This document shows, piece by piece, positions 41,326-53,184 of a stretch of 64,000 bases of DNA; position 1 is the first letter of the stretch; every line of letters begins with the position of its first letter. The notes below the pieces were generated by a model, which worked only from the letters and a program-made list of their open reading frames with translations, was not told where the DNA came from and did no database searches. Position numbers and translations under genes: made by a program. The DNA is from Acidimicrobiia bacterium (GTDB lineage Bacteria > Actinomycetota > Acidimicrobiia > IMCC26256 > PALSA-610). The stretch lies in contig BPGH01000001.1 in NCBI GenBank assembly GCA_026002935.1, positions 421,965 through 485,964 of the forward strand, written 5' to 3'.

Positions 41326-42468
41326 GTGCTCGCCGAGGCCGGATCCACCACGACCTCACGCGTCGAGCAGCTGTGGCTGCAGGACTTCCGGTGCTTCGGA
41401 TCGGTGGAGGTCTCCTTCCCGGCCGGGCTCACCGTGTTGTACGGGGACAACGGGCAGGGCAAGACGAGCCTGCTCGAGGCGGTCGGGTGGGTCGCGCGCG
41501 CACGGTCGTTCCGGGGGGTCCCCGACGCCGCGCTCGTGCGGCGCGGGGCGGCGGCCGCGGTCGTGCGCGCGGAGGTGGGCGCGGGGACCCGCACTCGGCT
41601 GTTCGAGGCCGAGATCCGCGGCCAGGGCCGCAACCGCATCCAGGTGAACCGGCAGGCGGTGGCGCGCCGGCGCGACCTGTACGGCCTGCTGCGGGTGACG
41701 GTGTTCGCCCCCGACGACCTCGAGCTGGTCAAGGGCGGCCCCGCCGGCCGCCGTTCGTACCTCGACGAGCTCCTGTCGCTGGTCGGTGCGCGCTACGACG
41801 CGGCCGCGAGCGACTACGAGCGGGTGCTGCGCCACCGCAACGCGTTGCTGCGCGGTCCCCGGCACGACGAGCTGCGGGGTGCGTCGCTCGCGGTGTTCGA
41901 CGAGCAACTCGTGCGGGCGGGCGCGGAACTGGTCCGCGGGCGGTTGCGCCTGACCGCACGGCTCCTGCCCGCGGTGGACGCCGCCTACCGCGCGCTGGCC
42001 GGCCACGACGCCGTGATCCACGCGTCGTACGAACCGGACTGGTGCGAGCCCCTGACCGCCGACGACGTGGACGCGGTCGAGGACCTCATGCGCGCGGCCC
42101 TCGAACGGACGGCGCGCGCGGAGGCCGAGCGGGGCGTGACGCTCGTCGGCCCGCACCGTGACGAGTGGCGCATCACGATCGGCGGTCTCGACGCGCGCAC
42201 GCAGGCGTCGCAGGGCGAGCAGCGGACGCTCGCGCTCGCGCTCCGGCTCGCGGGTCACGCCGTGGTCGCCGATCTCACCGGCGACGCGCCGGTGCTGCTG
42301 CTCGACGACGTCTTCAGCGAGCTCGACCACGCGCGTGCGGAGGCGCTCGTGCGCTCGCTCCCGGCGGCCCAGACACTCGTGACGACCGCGGGCTCGTTGC
42401 CGGCGACGGTCACCCCGCAACAGGCGATGCGCGTCGCGGCGGGCCGGGTCGAGACGATGGAGCCGTGA
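41326..42468 (+). CDS. recF: DNA replication and repair protein RecF
   Basis: A 380-residue SMC-like ATPase that loads RecA at gaps with RecO/RecR. Walker A VLYGDNGQGKTSLLEAVGWV, VFAPDDLELVKGGPAGRRSYLD, the signature SQGEQRTLALALRL and Walker B VLLLDDVFSELDHARAEAL. GTG 41326 adds about 11 residues before the conserved VEQLWLQDFRCF; GTG is the nearest standard start. The stop overlaps the dciA GTG (GTGA). Confidence 0.95.
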   Translation: MLAEAGSTTTSRVEQLWLQDFRCFGSVEVSFPAGLTVLYGDNGQGKTSLLEAVGWVARARSFRGVPDAALVRRGAAAAVVRAEVGAGTRTRLFEAEIRGQGRNRIQVNRQAVARRRDLYGLLRVTVFAPDDLELVKGGPAGRRSYLDELLSLVGARYDAAASDYERVLRHRNALLRGPRHDELRGASLAVFDEQLVRAGAELVRGRLRLTARLLPAVDAAYRALAGHDAVIHASYEPDWCEPLTADDVDAVEDLMRAALERTARAEAERGVTLVGPHRDEWRITIGGLDARTQASQGEQRTLALALRLAGHAVVADLTGDAPVLLLDDVFSELDHARAEALVRSLPAAQTLVTTAGSLPATVTPQQAMRVAAGRVETMEP

Positions 42469-42793
42469 GCGCCGGGGACGCGCGCGCCGCGGCCCGGCCG
42501 GCGACCCGCGGTCGCTGCAGGAGGCACTCGCGGCCGCGCTGCGCGAGCTCGGCCTGCCCGGACCCGGCGTGACGGAGCGGGTCGACGCGCTGTGGCAGGA
42601 CATCGTCGGGCCGGTGCTCGGCGCGCACACCTCGGTCCGGTCCGTGCGCGACGGGGTGTGCACGGTGGTCGTGGACGGGCCCGCGTGGGCGACCCAGCTC
42701 CGGTACCTCGCGGGTGAGCTCGTCGCGCGGGCCACCGAGGCCCTCGGCACGACCGTGGTGCGGGAGGTGCGGGTGGTCGTCGCGGGCCCGTGA
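42465..42793 (+). pseudogene. dciA: DciA/DUF721 helicase-loading factor, frame broken near the 5' end
   Basis: GTG 42465 (overlapping the recF stop) encodes SAGDARAAARP, then the frame breaks near 42493-42500. Adding one base there restores GDPRSLQEALAAALRELGLP and the DUF721 body VDALWQDIVGPVLGAHTSVR, PAWATQLRYLAGELVARA, ending at 42793 (about 110 residues). DciA interacts with the replicative helicase in bacteria lacking DnaC-type loaders. The reading from GTG 42569 alone would lack the first helix. The order recF-dciA-gyrB is standard, so a deleted base in the sequence is more likely than gene loss. Confidence 0.8.
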
Positions 42794-42817
42794 GGACCGG
42801 CCCGAGCCGGGCCTTCT

Positions 42818-42825
42818 GGTAGACT
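42818..42825 (+). promoter_or_regulatory. gyrB promoter, extended -10
   Basis: TGGTAGACT contains an extended -10 (TGN-TAGACT, -10 at 42820-42825) about 96 bp before the gyrB GTG. It implies a separate transcription start for gyrBA with a leader of roughly 90 nt. No clear -35. Confidence 0.5.
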
Positions 42826-42851
42826 GGCCGTACGGGTTTCACCCCCTCTGA

Positions 42852-44825
<1,974 letters not shown>

Positions 44826-44852
44826 CATCCGACGACCACGGCTGGGGTTCGC

Positions 44853-47420
44853 GTGCCCGACGACCACGACGACCAGGCGATCGGCAGCATCGAGCCGATC
44901 GAGATCCAGGAGGAGATGGAGCGCTCCTTCCTGGACTACGCGATGTCGGTCATCACCGCGCGTGCGCTCCCCGACGCGCGCGACGGCCTGAAGCCGGTGC
45001 AGCGACGGATCCTGTACGGCATGTACGACCAGGGCATGCGGCCCGACCGCCAGCACCGCAAGTCGGCGAACGCGGTCGGGTCACGTGATGGCCGTCTACC
45101 ACCCGCACGGCGACCAGGCGATCTACGACGCGCTCGCGCGGATGGCGCAGGACTTCTCGCTGCGGTACCCGCTCGTGGACGGGCACGGGAACTTCGGCTC
45201 GCCCGACCCCGCCGACCGGCCGGCGGCGCAGCGCTACACCGAGGCGCGCCTCGCCCCGCTCGCGATGGAGCTCCTGGGGGAGATCGACGAGGACACCGTC
45301 GACTTCGTCGAGACGTACGACGGCCAGCACCGGGAGCCGCGGGTGCTCCCCGCCCGCTTCCCGAACCTGCTCGTCAACGGCGGCGGCGGGATCGCGGTCG
45401 GGATGGCGACCAACATCCCGCCCCACAACCTGCGCGAGGTGATCGACGCGACGGTCCACCTCGTCGAGCACCCCGACGCCACGGTCGACGACCTGATGCG
45501 GTTCGTGCAGGGCCCGACTTCCCGACGGGCGCGACGATCCTCGGCCGGGCCGGCATCGTCGAGGCGTACCGCACCGGCCGCGGCTCGATCCGCATGCGCG
45601 CCGTCGCCGAGATCGACGAGCACGGCCGGGGCGGGCAGCGCATCGTGGTCACGGAGGTGCCGTACCAGACGTCGGTCGAGGTGATCGGCCAGAAGATCGC
45701 CGAACTGGTGAACGACCGGAAGATCGAGGGCATCCGCGACGTGCGCAACGAGTCGGCGGGGGACTCGACGCGGCTCGTGGTGGAGCTGAAGCGCGACGCC
45801 AACGCGCAGGTCGTGCTCAACCAGCTCTACAAGCACACGCCGATGCAGACCAACTTCGCGGCGCACATGCTGGCGCTCGTCGACGGCGTGCCGCGCCTGC
45901 TGAGCCTCGACCAGGCGCTGCGCGTCTACGTGGCGCACCAGGTCGAGGTCGTGACGCGCCGCAGCGAGTACCGGCTGCAGCGCAAGCGCGACCGCGCGCA
46001 CATCGTCGAGGGGCTGTTGCGGCACTCGACCGGATCGACGCGATCATCGAGCTGATCCGGGGATCCGAATCCGCCGACGCGGCGCGCGCCGCGCTCATGG
46101 CCGAGCCGTTCGGGTTCACCGAGGTGCAGGCGAACCACATCCTCGACATGCAGTTGCGGCGGCTCGCGGCGCTCGAGCGCCAGCGGCTGCACGACGAGTT
46201 CGAGGAGCTGCGGGCCGACATCGCGGAGCTCGAGGCGATCCTCGCCGACGAGCAGAAGCTGCGCGGGGTCATCAAGGACGAGCTCCTCGCGATCCGCGAC
46301 AAGTACGGGGACGACCGCCGCACCACGATCACGACCGACCCGGGCGACCTCGCCGCCCTCGACCTCATCGAGGACGAGGAGCTGGTCGTCGTGCTCTCGC
46401 GGCAGGGCTACGTGAAGACCGTCCCGGTCGACCAGTTCCGCACGCAGGGCCGGGGCGGCAAGGGGGTCCGCGGTGGCCGGCTGCGGGAGGAGGACTACGT
46501 CGAGCACCTCCTCACGACGACCGCCCACTCGTACCTCCTGTTCTTCTCGAACCGCGGACGCGTGTACCGGCTGCGGGCGCACGAGATCCCCATGAAGGAC
46601 CGCACGGCGCGCGGCACCGCGCTGGTGAACCTCGTCGCCCTCCAGCCCGACGAGCACATCGAGGCCGTGATCGACACGCGCACCTACGAGGACGGCGCCT
46701 ACCTGTTCTTCGCGACCCGCAAGGGCATGGTGAAGAAGACGCGGATGTCGGAGTACGACTCGTCGTTGCGCACCGGGCTCATCGCCATCAACCTGCACGA
46801 GGGCGACGAGCTGGTGCGGGTGATCCAGACGAGCGGGTCCGACGACGTGTTCATGGTCTCGCGCCAGGGGCAGACCATCCGCTTCTCCGAGTCGGAGGTG
46901 CGCCCGATGGGCCGGGCGACGGCCGGCGTACGGGGCATGAAGCTCCGGTCGGAGGACGACGGCGTGGTCAGCGCGGACGTCGCCCACGACGACGCGGTGC
47001 TGCTGTTCGTCTCGTCCAGCGGGCACGGCAAGCGCACGCCGGTGTCGGCGTTCAACCGCCAGGGCCGGGGCGGCCAGGGCGTGCGCGGGATGCGCGTCAC
47101 GGAGGCCCGGGGCCAGGTGGTCGCGGCGTTCACCGTCCAGCCGGGCGACGAGATCCTCGTGTTCTCGTCGGCGGGCAACATCGTGCGCACCGGCGGTCGA
47201 CGAGATCTCCGAGCAGGGCCGGGACGCGACGGGGGTGCGCGTCGCCCGCGTGGACGAGGGCGATAGCGTGGTCGCCGTGGCCCGCGTGCTCGACACCGAG
47301 CAGCCCGACGACGATCCGTGGCGACGGCGGGACCGCGGCCGGGGAGGGCTGACCGTGGCACGCCCCAAGGCAGTGCTCGAGTCGGTGGAGCCCCGGGCGG
47401 CCACAGCGTCCCGCCGGTGA
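44853..47420 (+). pseudogene. gyrA: DNA gyrase subunit A, broken by four single-base indels
   Basis: GTG 44853 starts the normal GyrA sequence ([37 protein letters not shown]). Four shifts interrupt it. An extra G at 45078-45080 should read [13 protein letters not shown]; a missing C at 45513-45515 should read [14 protein letters not shown] missing G at 46021 should read LLRALDRIDAIIELIRG; an extra G at 47192-47196 should read IVRTGVDEISEQGRD. With these repaired all domains are present: winged helix with catalytic Tyr in [10 protein letters not shown], coiled coil, and six beta-pinwheel blades with the GyrA box QGRGGKGV. The extreme C-terminus (to 47420, or to a TGA at 47350 in another frame) is uncertain. 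As gyrA is essential, the indels are almost certainly errors. Confidence 0.9.
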
Positions 47421-47460
47421 GCCGAGGGGGCGGCGGCTGCGCCGCTCGGGCGACGCGCCC

Positions 47461-47844
47461 GTGCGCCCGGCCTACGAGCGGCGCTACCGCCAGACGGTGC
47501 GCCGCATCGACCTGTGGAGCGTCCTCAAGATCTCGGTCTGCTTCTACCTGACGGCCCTCATCGTGATGCTGTTCGCCGGGCGCGTCCTGTGGTGGATCGC
47601 GTCGGCGGTGGGCATCATCGGCAACGTCGAGTCGTTCGTCGCCGAGCTCATCGGCAACGACCCCGACGACTTCGAGCTCCTGTCGTGGGAGGTGCTGCGC
47701 GCGTCGACGCTCGTCGGCCTCGTGTTCGTCAGCGTCATGGTCGTGGTGACGACGCTCGCCGCCGCGTTCTACAACCTGTTCGCGGAGCTGACCGGCGGCG
47801 TCGAGATCACGGTCGTCGAGGACGACTACACGAGCGGCCGCTGA
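47461..47844 (+). CDS. DUF3566 membrane protein
   Basis: A 127-residue protein with two membrane helices: residues about 18-43 (LWSVLKISVCFYLTALIVMLFAG) and 80-105 (ASTLVGLVFVSVMVVVTTLAAAFYNLF). The family signature is RRIDLWSVLK at the start and the ending EITVVEDDYTSG. This is the actinobacterial DUF3566 protein always found after gyrA (Rv0007), whose role is unknown. GTG 47461 is the first start in frame. A longer version beginning at GTG 47355 (ARPKAVLESVEPR) and needing one indel is possible, since its relatives have disordered N-terminal leaders. Confidence 0.85.
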   Translation: MRPAYERRYRQTVRRIDLWSVLKISVCFYLTALIVMLFAGRVLWWIASAVGIIGNVESFVAELIGNDPDDFELLSWEVLRASTLVGLVFVSVMVVVTTLAAAFYNLFAELTGGVEITVVEDDYTSGR

Positions 47845-47914
47845 CGCCGGCGGGCCGGCGGCGGAGGCCGGCCCGCGGATCGGCGGCACGGACTGGTATC
47901 CTGCACCGGCTCCC

Positions 47915-47988
47915 GGGGCTATAGCTCAGTCGGTTAGAGCGCATCCCTGATAAGGATGAGGTCGCTGGTTCGATTCCAGCTAGCCCCA
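47915..47988 (+). tRNA. tRNA-Ile (GAT anticodon)
   Basis: A 74-nt cloverleaf: acceptor GGGGCTA pairing with TAGCCCC, D arm AGCTCAGTCGGTTAGAGC, anticodon stem ATCCC/GGATG-type around CTGATAA (anticodon GAT), T arm CTGGTTCGATTCCAG, discriminator A. CCA is not encoded. TATCCT 16 bases upstream is a likely -10. Its place after gyrA and DUF3566 matches the mycobacterial ileT. Confidence 0.96.
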
Positions 47989-47999
47989 CGCACCCGATG

Positions 48000-49424
48000 C
48001 GCCCGCCGGGGAGACCCGTCCGGTCCGCAGACCGCGCCAGCGCCCGCACCGCGAGCCACCGGGCGCCCAGCGCGCCGAGCAGCGCGAGCAGCGGCACCAG
48101 CGGCGCCCGGAAGCGCGCCCCGGCGTTGGCGCCGCCCGACACGGCAGCACGTACACGATCGAGCGTGATCACGAACGCCCAGTACGGCGCGTTGGCGCGA
48201 CCGAGCGCAGCCCCACCACGGCCCCGATCGACGCCAGCGCCCACACCACCGCGTTCCAGGTGAACAGCGCCGCGGCGAGCAGGGGCGACGGGCCGATGCC
48301 GAGGAAGCGCCGGACGGTGTCGGTGCCGGGCCCGCGACCTCGCGGGCGAGGCCCGCGCACGTACACCTCGACCGACTCGCGGGGGTGCGCCCGCAGCACC
48401 TCGACCCCGCGGCGGCTCATCTCGTCCCAGCTCGCACCGTCGGCGAGCGGCTCGTCGGCGTCGCACGCCCACCAGGACGGGCACGTGGTGCGCAGGTCGT
48501 CCCAGCCGCCGGGGTGGCAGCCGAGTCCTCGCGCGCCTCGGCGGTGCTCGACGCCCCGGACCGCGGCCTCGACCCCCGCCGCGTGCCAGCAGTAGAGCGT
48601 CACCGCCTGCGAGCCGGAGAACTGTGACGACCCGAGGACGCGCTCGTTGCGGACGTGCCACGCGCCGATCACGAGCACGATCGGCACCGGAACGCGACGA
48701 CCGCACGACCGTCGGTGCGCCACCCCGTCCGCCACAGCCGCGCGACCAGCAGCACGACGACGATCGGTGGCAGGTAGTAGGTGGTCGGGCGCACCATCGT
48801 CGCGACGGCGAGCAGCGCGCCGAGCAGCGCGACGTGGGCGATGCGAACGTCGCGCGGCGCGCGCACGAACACCGGCACGGCCGCCGCGGCGAGGCCGACC
48901 ATCGTGAGCGTGGTGAGCGTCTCGCCGAGCAGCGTCCCCGACAGCGCGAACTGCAGCGGGTCGAGGGCGACGACGGCGCCCGCGACGAGCCGGCGGTCGG
49001 GACCGGCGAGGCGGCGGCCGACGAGCACCACGGCCGACGACGGCGAGCGCGCTGAGCGCCGCCTGGATCGGGCTGATCGACCACTCGCTGCCGGTGACCC
49101 ACAGGATCGCGGCGAGCAGCGACGGGGTACCCGGGTGTCCGCAGGAACATGGGCGCCGCGTCCTGCGGCGAGTAGGTGAAGCGTCCCGGTCTCGAGCAGC
49201 GCGCGTGCGGGGCCCGAGGTAGCCGGGGGTGTCGCCGCTGCGCACCGCGGCCGGGTCGGCGTGCGCGATCCACGCGGCCCACCGACCCGGGCCGCGAGCG
49301 CGACGACGATGACGGCGAGGAGCGACGAGGTGCACGCGCCGGCGGGTGCGGTCGTCGAGGAGCGCCGCCCGCCGGCGCGGGCGGCGCCGCGCGCCCGCGC
49401 CGTGCCGGTGGTCCCGGCGGCCAC
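48000..49424 (-). pseudogene. GT39/ArnT-like membrane glycosyltransferase, many frame breaks
   Basis: Pieces of one polytopic glycosyltransferase lie in all three minus frames. They run from GTG 49424 (SSLLAVIVVALAARVG), through DPAAVRSGDTPGYL, RFTYSPQDAAPMFLRTPGYP, LLAAILWVTGSEWSISPIQA, VVALDPLQFALSGTLLGETL, VATMVRPTTYYLPPIVVVLL and VTLYCWHAAGVEAAVRGV, to RFRAPLVPLLALLGALGARW near 48060. Order and spacing are those of the GT39/PMT_2 family, which uses polyprenyl-phosphate sugars at the outer membrane face. At least six one-base changes are needed. Given the same problem in gyrA this is probably sequence error, though true decay cannot be excluded. The stop is unclear (near 48000, next to or inside the antisense of tRNA-Ile). 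Confidence 0.65.
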
Positions 49425-49426
49425 GG

Positions 49427-50879
49427 TCAGGGCCCGCCCGCGCGCCGGCCGCTGCGTCGCGTCCGCCTCGCCGCGAGCGCGGGCTCCACGCACAGCAGGA
49501 CGAAGAAGCAGGGGAGCACCAGCGAGCGCTGGCGGACGAGGAGGCCCATGTTGGAGAACGACGAGAACGCGATGGCGTACAGGCCCGTGAGCGCCCAGCA
49601 GTAGAGGAGGAACGGCGTCGAGCGCGCGCGGGCGATCGACGTCATCAACGACGGCCACCGCGGAACACGAGGTACGTGATGAACGCCGCCTCGATCGACG
49701 CGATGATCTGCGTCGGGGTCTCGACCTCCCAGACGAAGGGCCGCAGCAGCACGGTGACCGCGCCCAGCGGGATGCTGAGCGGGGTGAGCGACTTCGGTTC
49801 GGACTCCTGCTCGCGGAACGCCGAGCTCCCCTGCGCGGTGCGGCCGGCCTGTTCGTTGAGCTCCTCCTCGATCGCCCCGACCGAGAGGTCCTCGATGCCG
49901 AGGAAGCTCATCGCCTGACCGACCGCGAACACGGCCACCGCGCCGACGAGGATGATCCCGAGCGCGCGCGTGAGCGACAGGGTCGGGGGCCGGTCGTCGG
50001 TGGCGGGCGCGCCGCCCCGGCCGACGAGGTACGCGAACGCGGCGGACACGGTCACCAGTGCGAACAGGTGCGGCCGGACCGCCCACAGCAGGTACATGCC
50101 GGGGGCGGCGACGACGACGGCGGGCACGAGGCGCCGTTCGAACAGCAGCGCGGTTCCGAGTGCCGCCGCGCCGATGCCGAACTGCATCAGCGCCTCCTTG
50201 CCGATCGACGCCGGCCAGAAGGCGATGCTCGGCAGGAAGAACACGACCGCGCAGTACATGCGCCGGTTGACGAACGGCACCGCGGTCACCGTCGCCCGGT
50301 ACCAGAAGTACGAACCGATGAAGGCGAACAGGCCGAACGCGAGGAAGCCGGCGATCTGGTCCGCGCCGATGACCGTGTACAGGCGCTGGACGACCCACAT
50401 GACGAAGCCCGTGCGGCGCACTCGTCGATGGGGTCCCCGATGCCGTTGACGAACTCGACACCACGCCGGTGGTAGATGCCGGCGTCGCCCCCGCCCTCGA
50501 AGGTGTAGTAGCGGGCGAAGATCATGAGGATCTTGAACGCGACGCCCCACATGAGCATGCCGGGCAGCCACGGCTCGTCGGGGTGACGGCGGGCCAGCAT
50601 CGGCACGAACGCGGCGGCGACCAGGAGGCCGAACATCGGGAGCAGGACACGGCCCGCGGCCGTGACGTCGGTCGTGCGGGCGAGCGTGACCGTCGTCGCG
50701 GCGACGATCACGGCGCCCACCGCGGGCACGAACCCCGATCGCGTGTCGGGGCGGGACTCGAGCCCGCCGGACGCGCGGCCCGCGGGCTCCGGCCCCGGTG
50801 CCGTCGCCGCGGGCGCGGCGGACCCGTGCACCGTGCGGCCGCCGGGGGGCGCCGGCGGCTCGTCGGGGGGTGACCCCAC
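49427..50879 (-). pseudogene. Polysaccharide-polymerase-like membrane protein, two frame breaks
   Basis: From GTG 50879: a Pro/Ala-rich cytoplasmic leader, membrane helices (VPAVGAVIVAATTVTLA, GRVLLPMFGLLVAAAFVPML), then a break at about 50420. The next frame continues FVMWVVQRLYTVIGADQIAG and the characteristic FFLPSIAFWPASIGKEALMQ, up to AAFITYLVFRG. A second break at about 49660 leads to SIARARSTPFLLYCWALTGL to the stop at 49427. The FWPASIGKE segment and 10-12 helices recall Wzy/EpsG-type polymerases or related exopolysaccharide proteins. It lies 2 bp before the GT39-like gene, so the two form an envelope-polysaccharide pair. I cannot name the sugar. Confidence 0.62.
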
Positions 50880-51158
50880 CGTGCCGGGTGCGGTGCCGCC
50901 GGTGCGGTCGGGACGGCGGTAGCGCCACCACGGTGCGCCGGGCTGGCCGCGCGGGACCGTGCCCGTGGGGAGGCGGACCGGCGCTCCGCTGCACCGCGCG
51001 CGGGCGTGCGGGCGCTGTCGCCCCCCGGGACGCGAGCGGTCACGACGGGGATCGTACCGAACGCCGGCGTGCCCCGGATCGGCGGGCGCGGAGGCCGATG
51101 GCGGTCGCGGCGCGGCCGGCGCCTGCGGGTGGAATGCGCGCGGACGGGCGCGACCCGC
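50880..51158. other. Gap between polymerase-like gene and methyltransferase
   Basis: About 280 bp, extremely GC-rich. On the minus strand one frame from GTG 51038 (TARVPGGDSARTPARGAAER) could be a further disordered leader of the polymerase-like protein if another indel is present. Otherwise I see no gene, RNA or clear promoter here. Confidence 0.35.
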
Positions 51159-51860
51159 TCAATCGGCGCGGTGCGCGACGGCGAAGAGCGTGTTCCACGC
51201 GAGCCGCGGCGGGAGCGCCGACCGCACGACACGGCTCGCGACCGCCCGCCAGCCGCGCGGCGTCTCGTGGCGGAGGAAGCCGATCTCGCCGACGCGCATG
51301 CCGTTGCGCTCCAGCAGGTGGGTCAGCGTGTCCTCGCAGTACCAGGCGACGTGCTCGCGGTGCAGCGACGCCTTCGCGCCGAACCGGTACACGAAGTTGG
51401 ACACGCAGAACGCGTTGGGCGTCGTGAGCACGAGGCACGAATCGGGGCGCAGGTGGCGACGCACCGACGCGAGGAACCCGTGCGCGTCGTCGAGGTGCTC
51501 GATGAGCTCGCCGGCGTGCACGACGTCGAAGGTGCGGCCCAGGTCGAAGTCGGTCGCGTCGGCGACGATCGCGCGGTAGCCGCGCCGTTCGAGCTCGCGG
51601 ACCGCGCGCTCGTCGACGTCGATGCCGACGAGCTCGCTCGCCTCCCCGGCGATGAGCCCGTGGAACCAGTCGGGGCGGCGCCATCCGGACGCGCAGCCGA
51701 GGTCGAGCACCGAGCGGCCGGTGAAGTGGTGCCGGAGCTGCTCGAAGCGCGCGCGGTGCGCGTCGGCGTTGGACCACGACGGCTGGAGGGCGTGGCGCCG
51801 CGCACGTCCGGTCCGCGTGGTGCCCGCAGTCGAGTTGCCCGCCGTCGGGTCGGTGGCCAT
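51159..51860 (-). CDS. SAM-dependent methyltransferase (type 11/23)
   Basis: A 233-residue methyltransferase. SAM-binding motif I SVLDLGCASGWRRPDWFHGL, acidic loop LVGIDVDERAVRELERRGY, AIVADATDFDLGRTFDVVHAGELIEHLDD (motif II/III with the HAGELIEH active-region seen in UbiG/type 11 enzymes) and LVLTTPNAFCVSNFVYRFG. ATG 51860; a longer frame upstream adds non-conserved residues. Located next to polysaccharide genes, so a sugar or lipid methyltransferase is conceivable, but the substrate is unknown. Confidence 0.82.
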   Translation of the reverse strand: MATDPTAGNSTAGTTRTGRARRHALQPSWSNADAHRARFEQLRHHFTGRSVLDLGCASGWRRPDWFHGLIAGEASELVGIDVDERAVRELERRGYRAIVADATDFDLGRTFDVVHAGELIEHLDDAHGFLASVRRHLRPDSCLVLTTPNAFCVSNFVYRFGAKASLHREHVAWYCEDTLTHLLERNGMRVGEIGFLRHETPRGWRAVASRVVRSALPPRLAWNTLFAVAHRAD

Positions 51861-51946
51861 GCGCGCGCCTCGGAGCCGTGGGGCGCCGAACGTACCACCG
51901 GGCGTGGCCCGCGGGCGCACGGCGACCGGTCTGTACACTCCGCGCC

Positions 51947-52084
51947 GTGAGGGCCTTCCGCCGCGTCGTGATCGTCATCGGGCTCGCGGGCCTGATCGGC
52001 GCGATCGCCCGGCTGCGCGGCAAGGGGGGCGTTCCGCCCACCAGCGGTGGCTGGCGCGAGCTCGAGGCCCCCGAGTTCCGGTGA
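51947..52084 (+). CDS. 45-residue single-helix membrane peptide
   Basis: GTG 51947 encodes RAFRRVVIVIGLAGLIGAIA, then RLRGKGGVPPTSGGWRELEAPEFR. One N-terminal hydrophobic helix flanked by basic residues, then a short polar tail. TACACT ends 8 bases before the GTG (leaderless). Its stop overlaps the GTG of the following dehydrogenase gene (GTGA), the best support for its being real. No family recognised. Confidence 0.6.
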   Translation: MRAFRRVVIVIGLAGLIGAIARLRGKGGVPPTSGGWRELEAPEFR

Positions 52085-53073
52085 CCTGCACCGCGCTGCT
52101 CGTCGGCGTCGGCGAGGTCGGCACGCGCGCCGCTCGCCAGCTGGTCGACACCCCGGCGCTGACCCGTGTGCTCCTCGCCGACGAGGACGAGGAACGCGCC
52201 GTGCGCGTCGCGGACGCGTTGGGCGACAAGGCGGCGGTGGTGCCGTTCCGCCCCGGGCACGCCATCCCCGCCGACGTCGACGTCGTCGCGTGCGCGTTGC
52301 CGACGGGGCTCGACCACGCGGTCGTCACCGCGGCCCTCGAGGCGCGGGTCCCGTGTGCGTCGTGCGACGACGACCACGACGCGCACGAGGCGGTGCGCGC
52401 GCTCGACCGCAACGCGCGGACCGCCGGCGTCACCGTCGCCGTCGGCTGCGGGCTCGCGCCCGGGCTCGCCGACGTGCTCGTGCGGCACGCGGCCGCGACG
52501 TTCGAGCGCGTGGACGAGATCCGCGTCGCGCGCACGGGCTGGGCGGGGCCGGCGTGTGTCGCCGCCGTGCGCCACGAGCGCCGCGCGACCGCGCGCGCCT
52601 GGCACGAGGACGGTTGGCGGGAGGAGCACCCGCACGGCGAGACGCTCGTGTGGTTCCCCGACCCGATCGGGGCGCGCGACTGCCGGGTCGTGACCGGCGG
52701 GGCGTCGCTGCTGGTCGACGCGTTCCCGAGGACCCGGCGGATCCGCGTGCTGCTCGGGGAGCCGCCGCGCCGGGCGCGGCTGCGGCGGCGCTTCGGCGAC
52801 GACGGCCAGTGGGGGGCGGCCCGTGTCGACGTGTGGGGCCGGCGCGACGGCAGCCACGACTGCGTCGTGTACGGGGTGGTCGAGCGGACGGCGGTCGCCG
52901 CCGGCACCGTGCTCGCCGTCACCGCCGCGCGGCTCGGGGGCGCGTTGGGGCCGCGCCTCGAACGACCGGGCGTGCACGGCCTGGCGGCCCTGTGCGAGCC
53001 GGTCCCGTTCCTGACCGAGCTCGCGCACCGCGGGGTGCGCGCCGCGGTGTTCGAGGGCGCCGCGGTCGGCTGA
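52081..53073 (+). CDS. Saccharopine-dehydrogenase-like NAD(P)-binding protein
   Basis: A 330-residue protein starting at GTG 52081. Rossmann motif ALLVGVGEVGTRAARQLVDT, then a short-strand order ADEDEERAVRVADAL, VDVVACALPTGLDHAVVTAALE, and GVTVAVGCGLAPGLADVLVRH. This is the layout of the saccharopine dehydrogenase/carboxynorspermidine-synthase family (GCGxxPGLxDVL is diagnostic). The exact reaction is unknown; members act on amino-acid-type substrates or are structural. Translationally coupled to the small membrane peptide upstream. Confidence 0.8.
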   Translation: MTCTALLVGVGEVGTRAARQLVDTPALTRVLLADEDEERAVRVADALGDKAAVVPFRPGHAIPADVDVVACALPTGLDHAVVTAALEARVPCASCDDDHDAHEAVRALDRNARTAGVTVAVGCGLAPGLADVLVRHAAATFERVDEIRVARTGWAGPACVAAVRHERRATARAWHEDGWREEHPHGETLVWFPDPIGARDCRVVTGGASLLVDAFPRTRRIRVLLGEPPRRARLRRRFGDDGQWGAARVDVWGRRDGSHDCVVYGVVERTAVAAGTVLAVTAARLGGALGPRLERPGVHGLAALCEPVPFLTELAHRGVRAAVFEGAAVG

Positions 53074-53184
53074 CCGGGCGAACCGGCGCGAACCGCCCGG
53101 ACACGGGACGGAGCCCGGCGATCGGGGCGGTGACGATCGCCCGGCGAGGTCAAGGCCGGTCCCCCGGACGCCGAGAGTCGCGGC

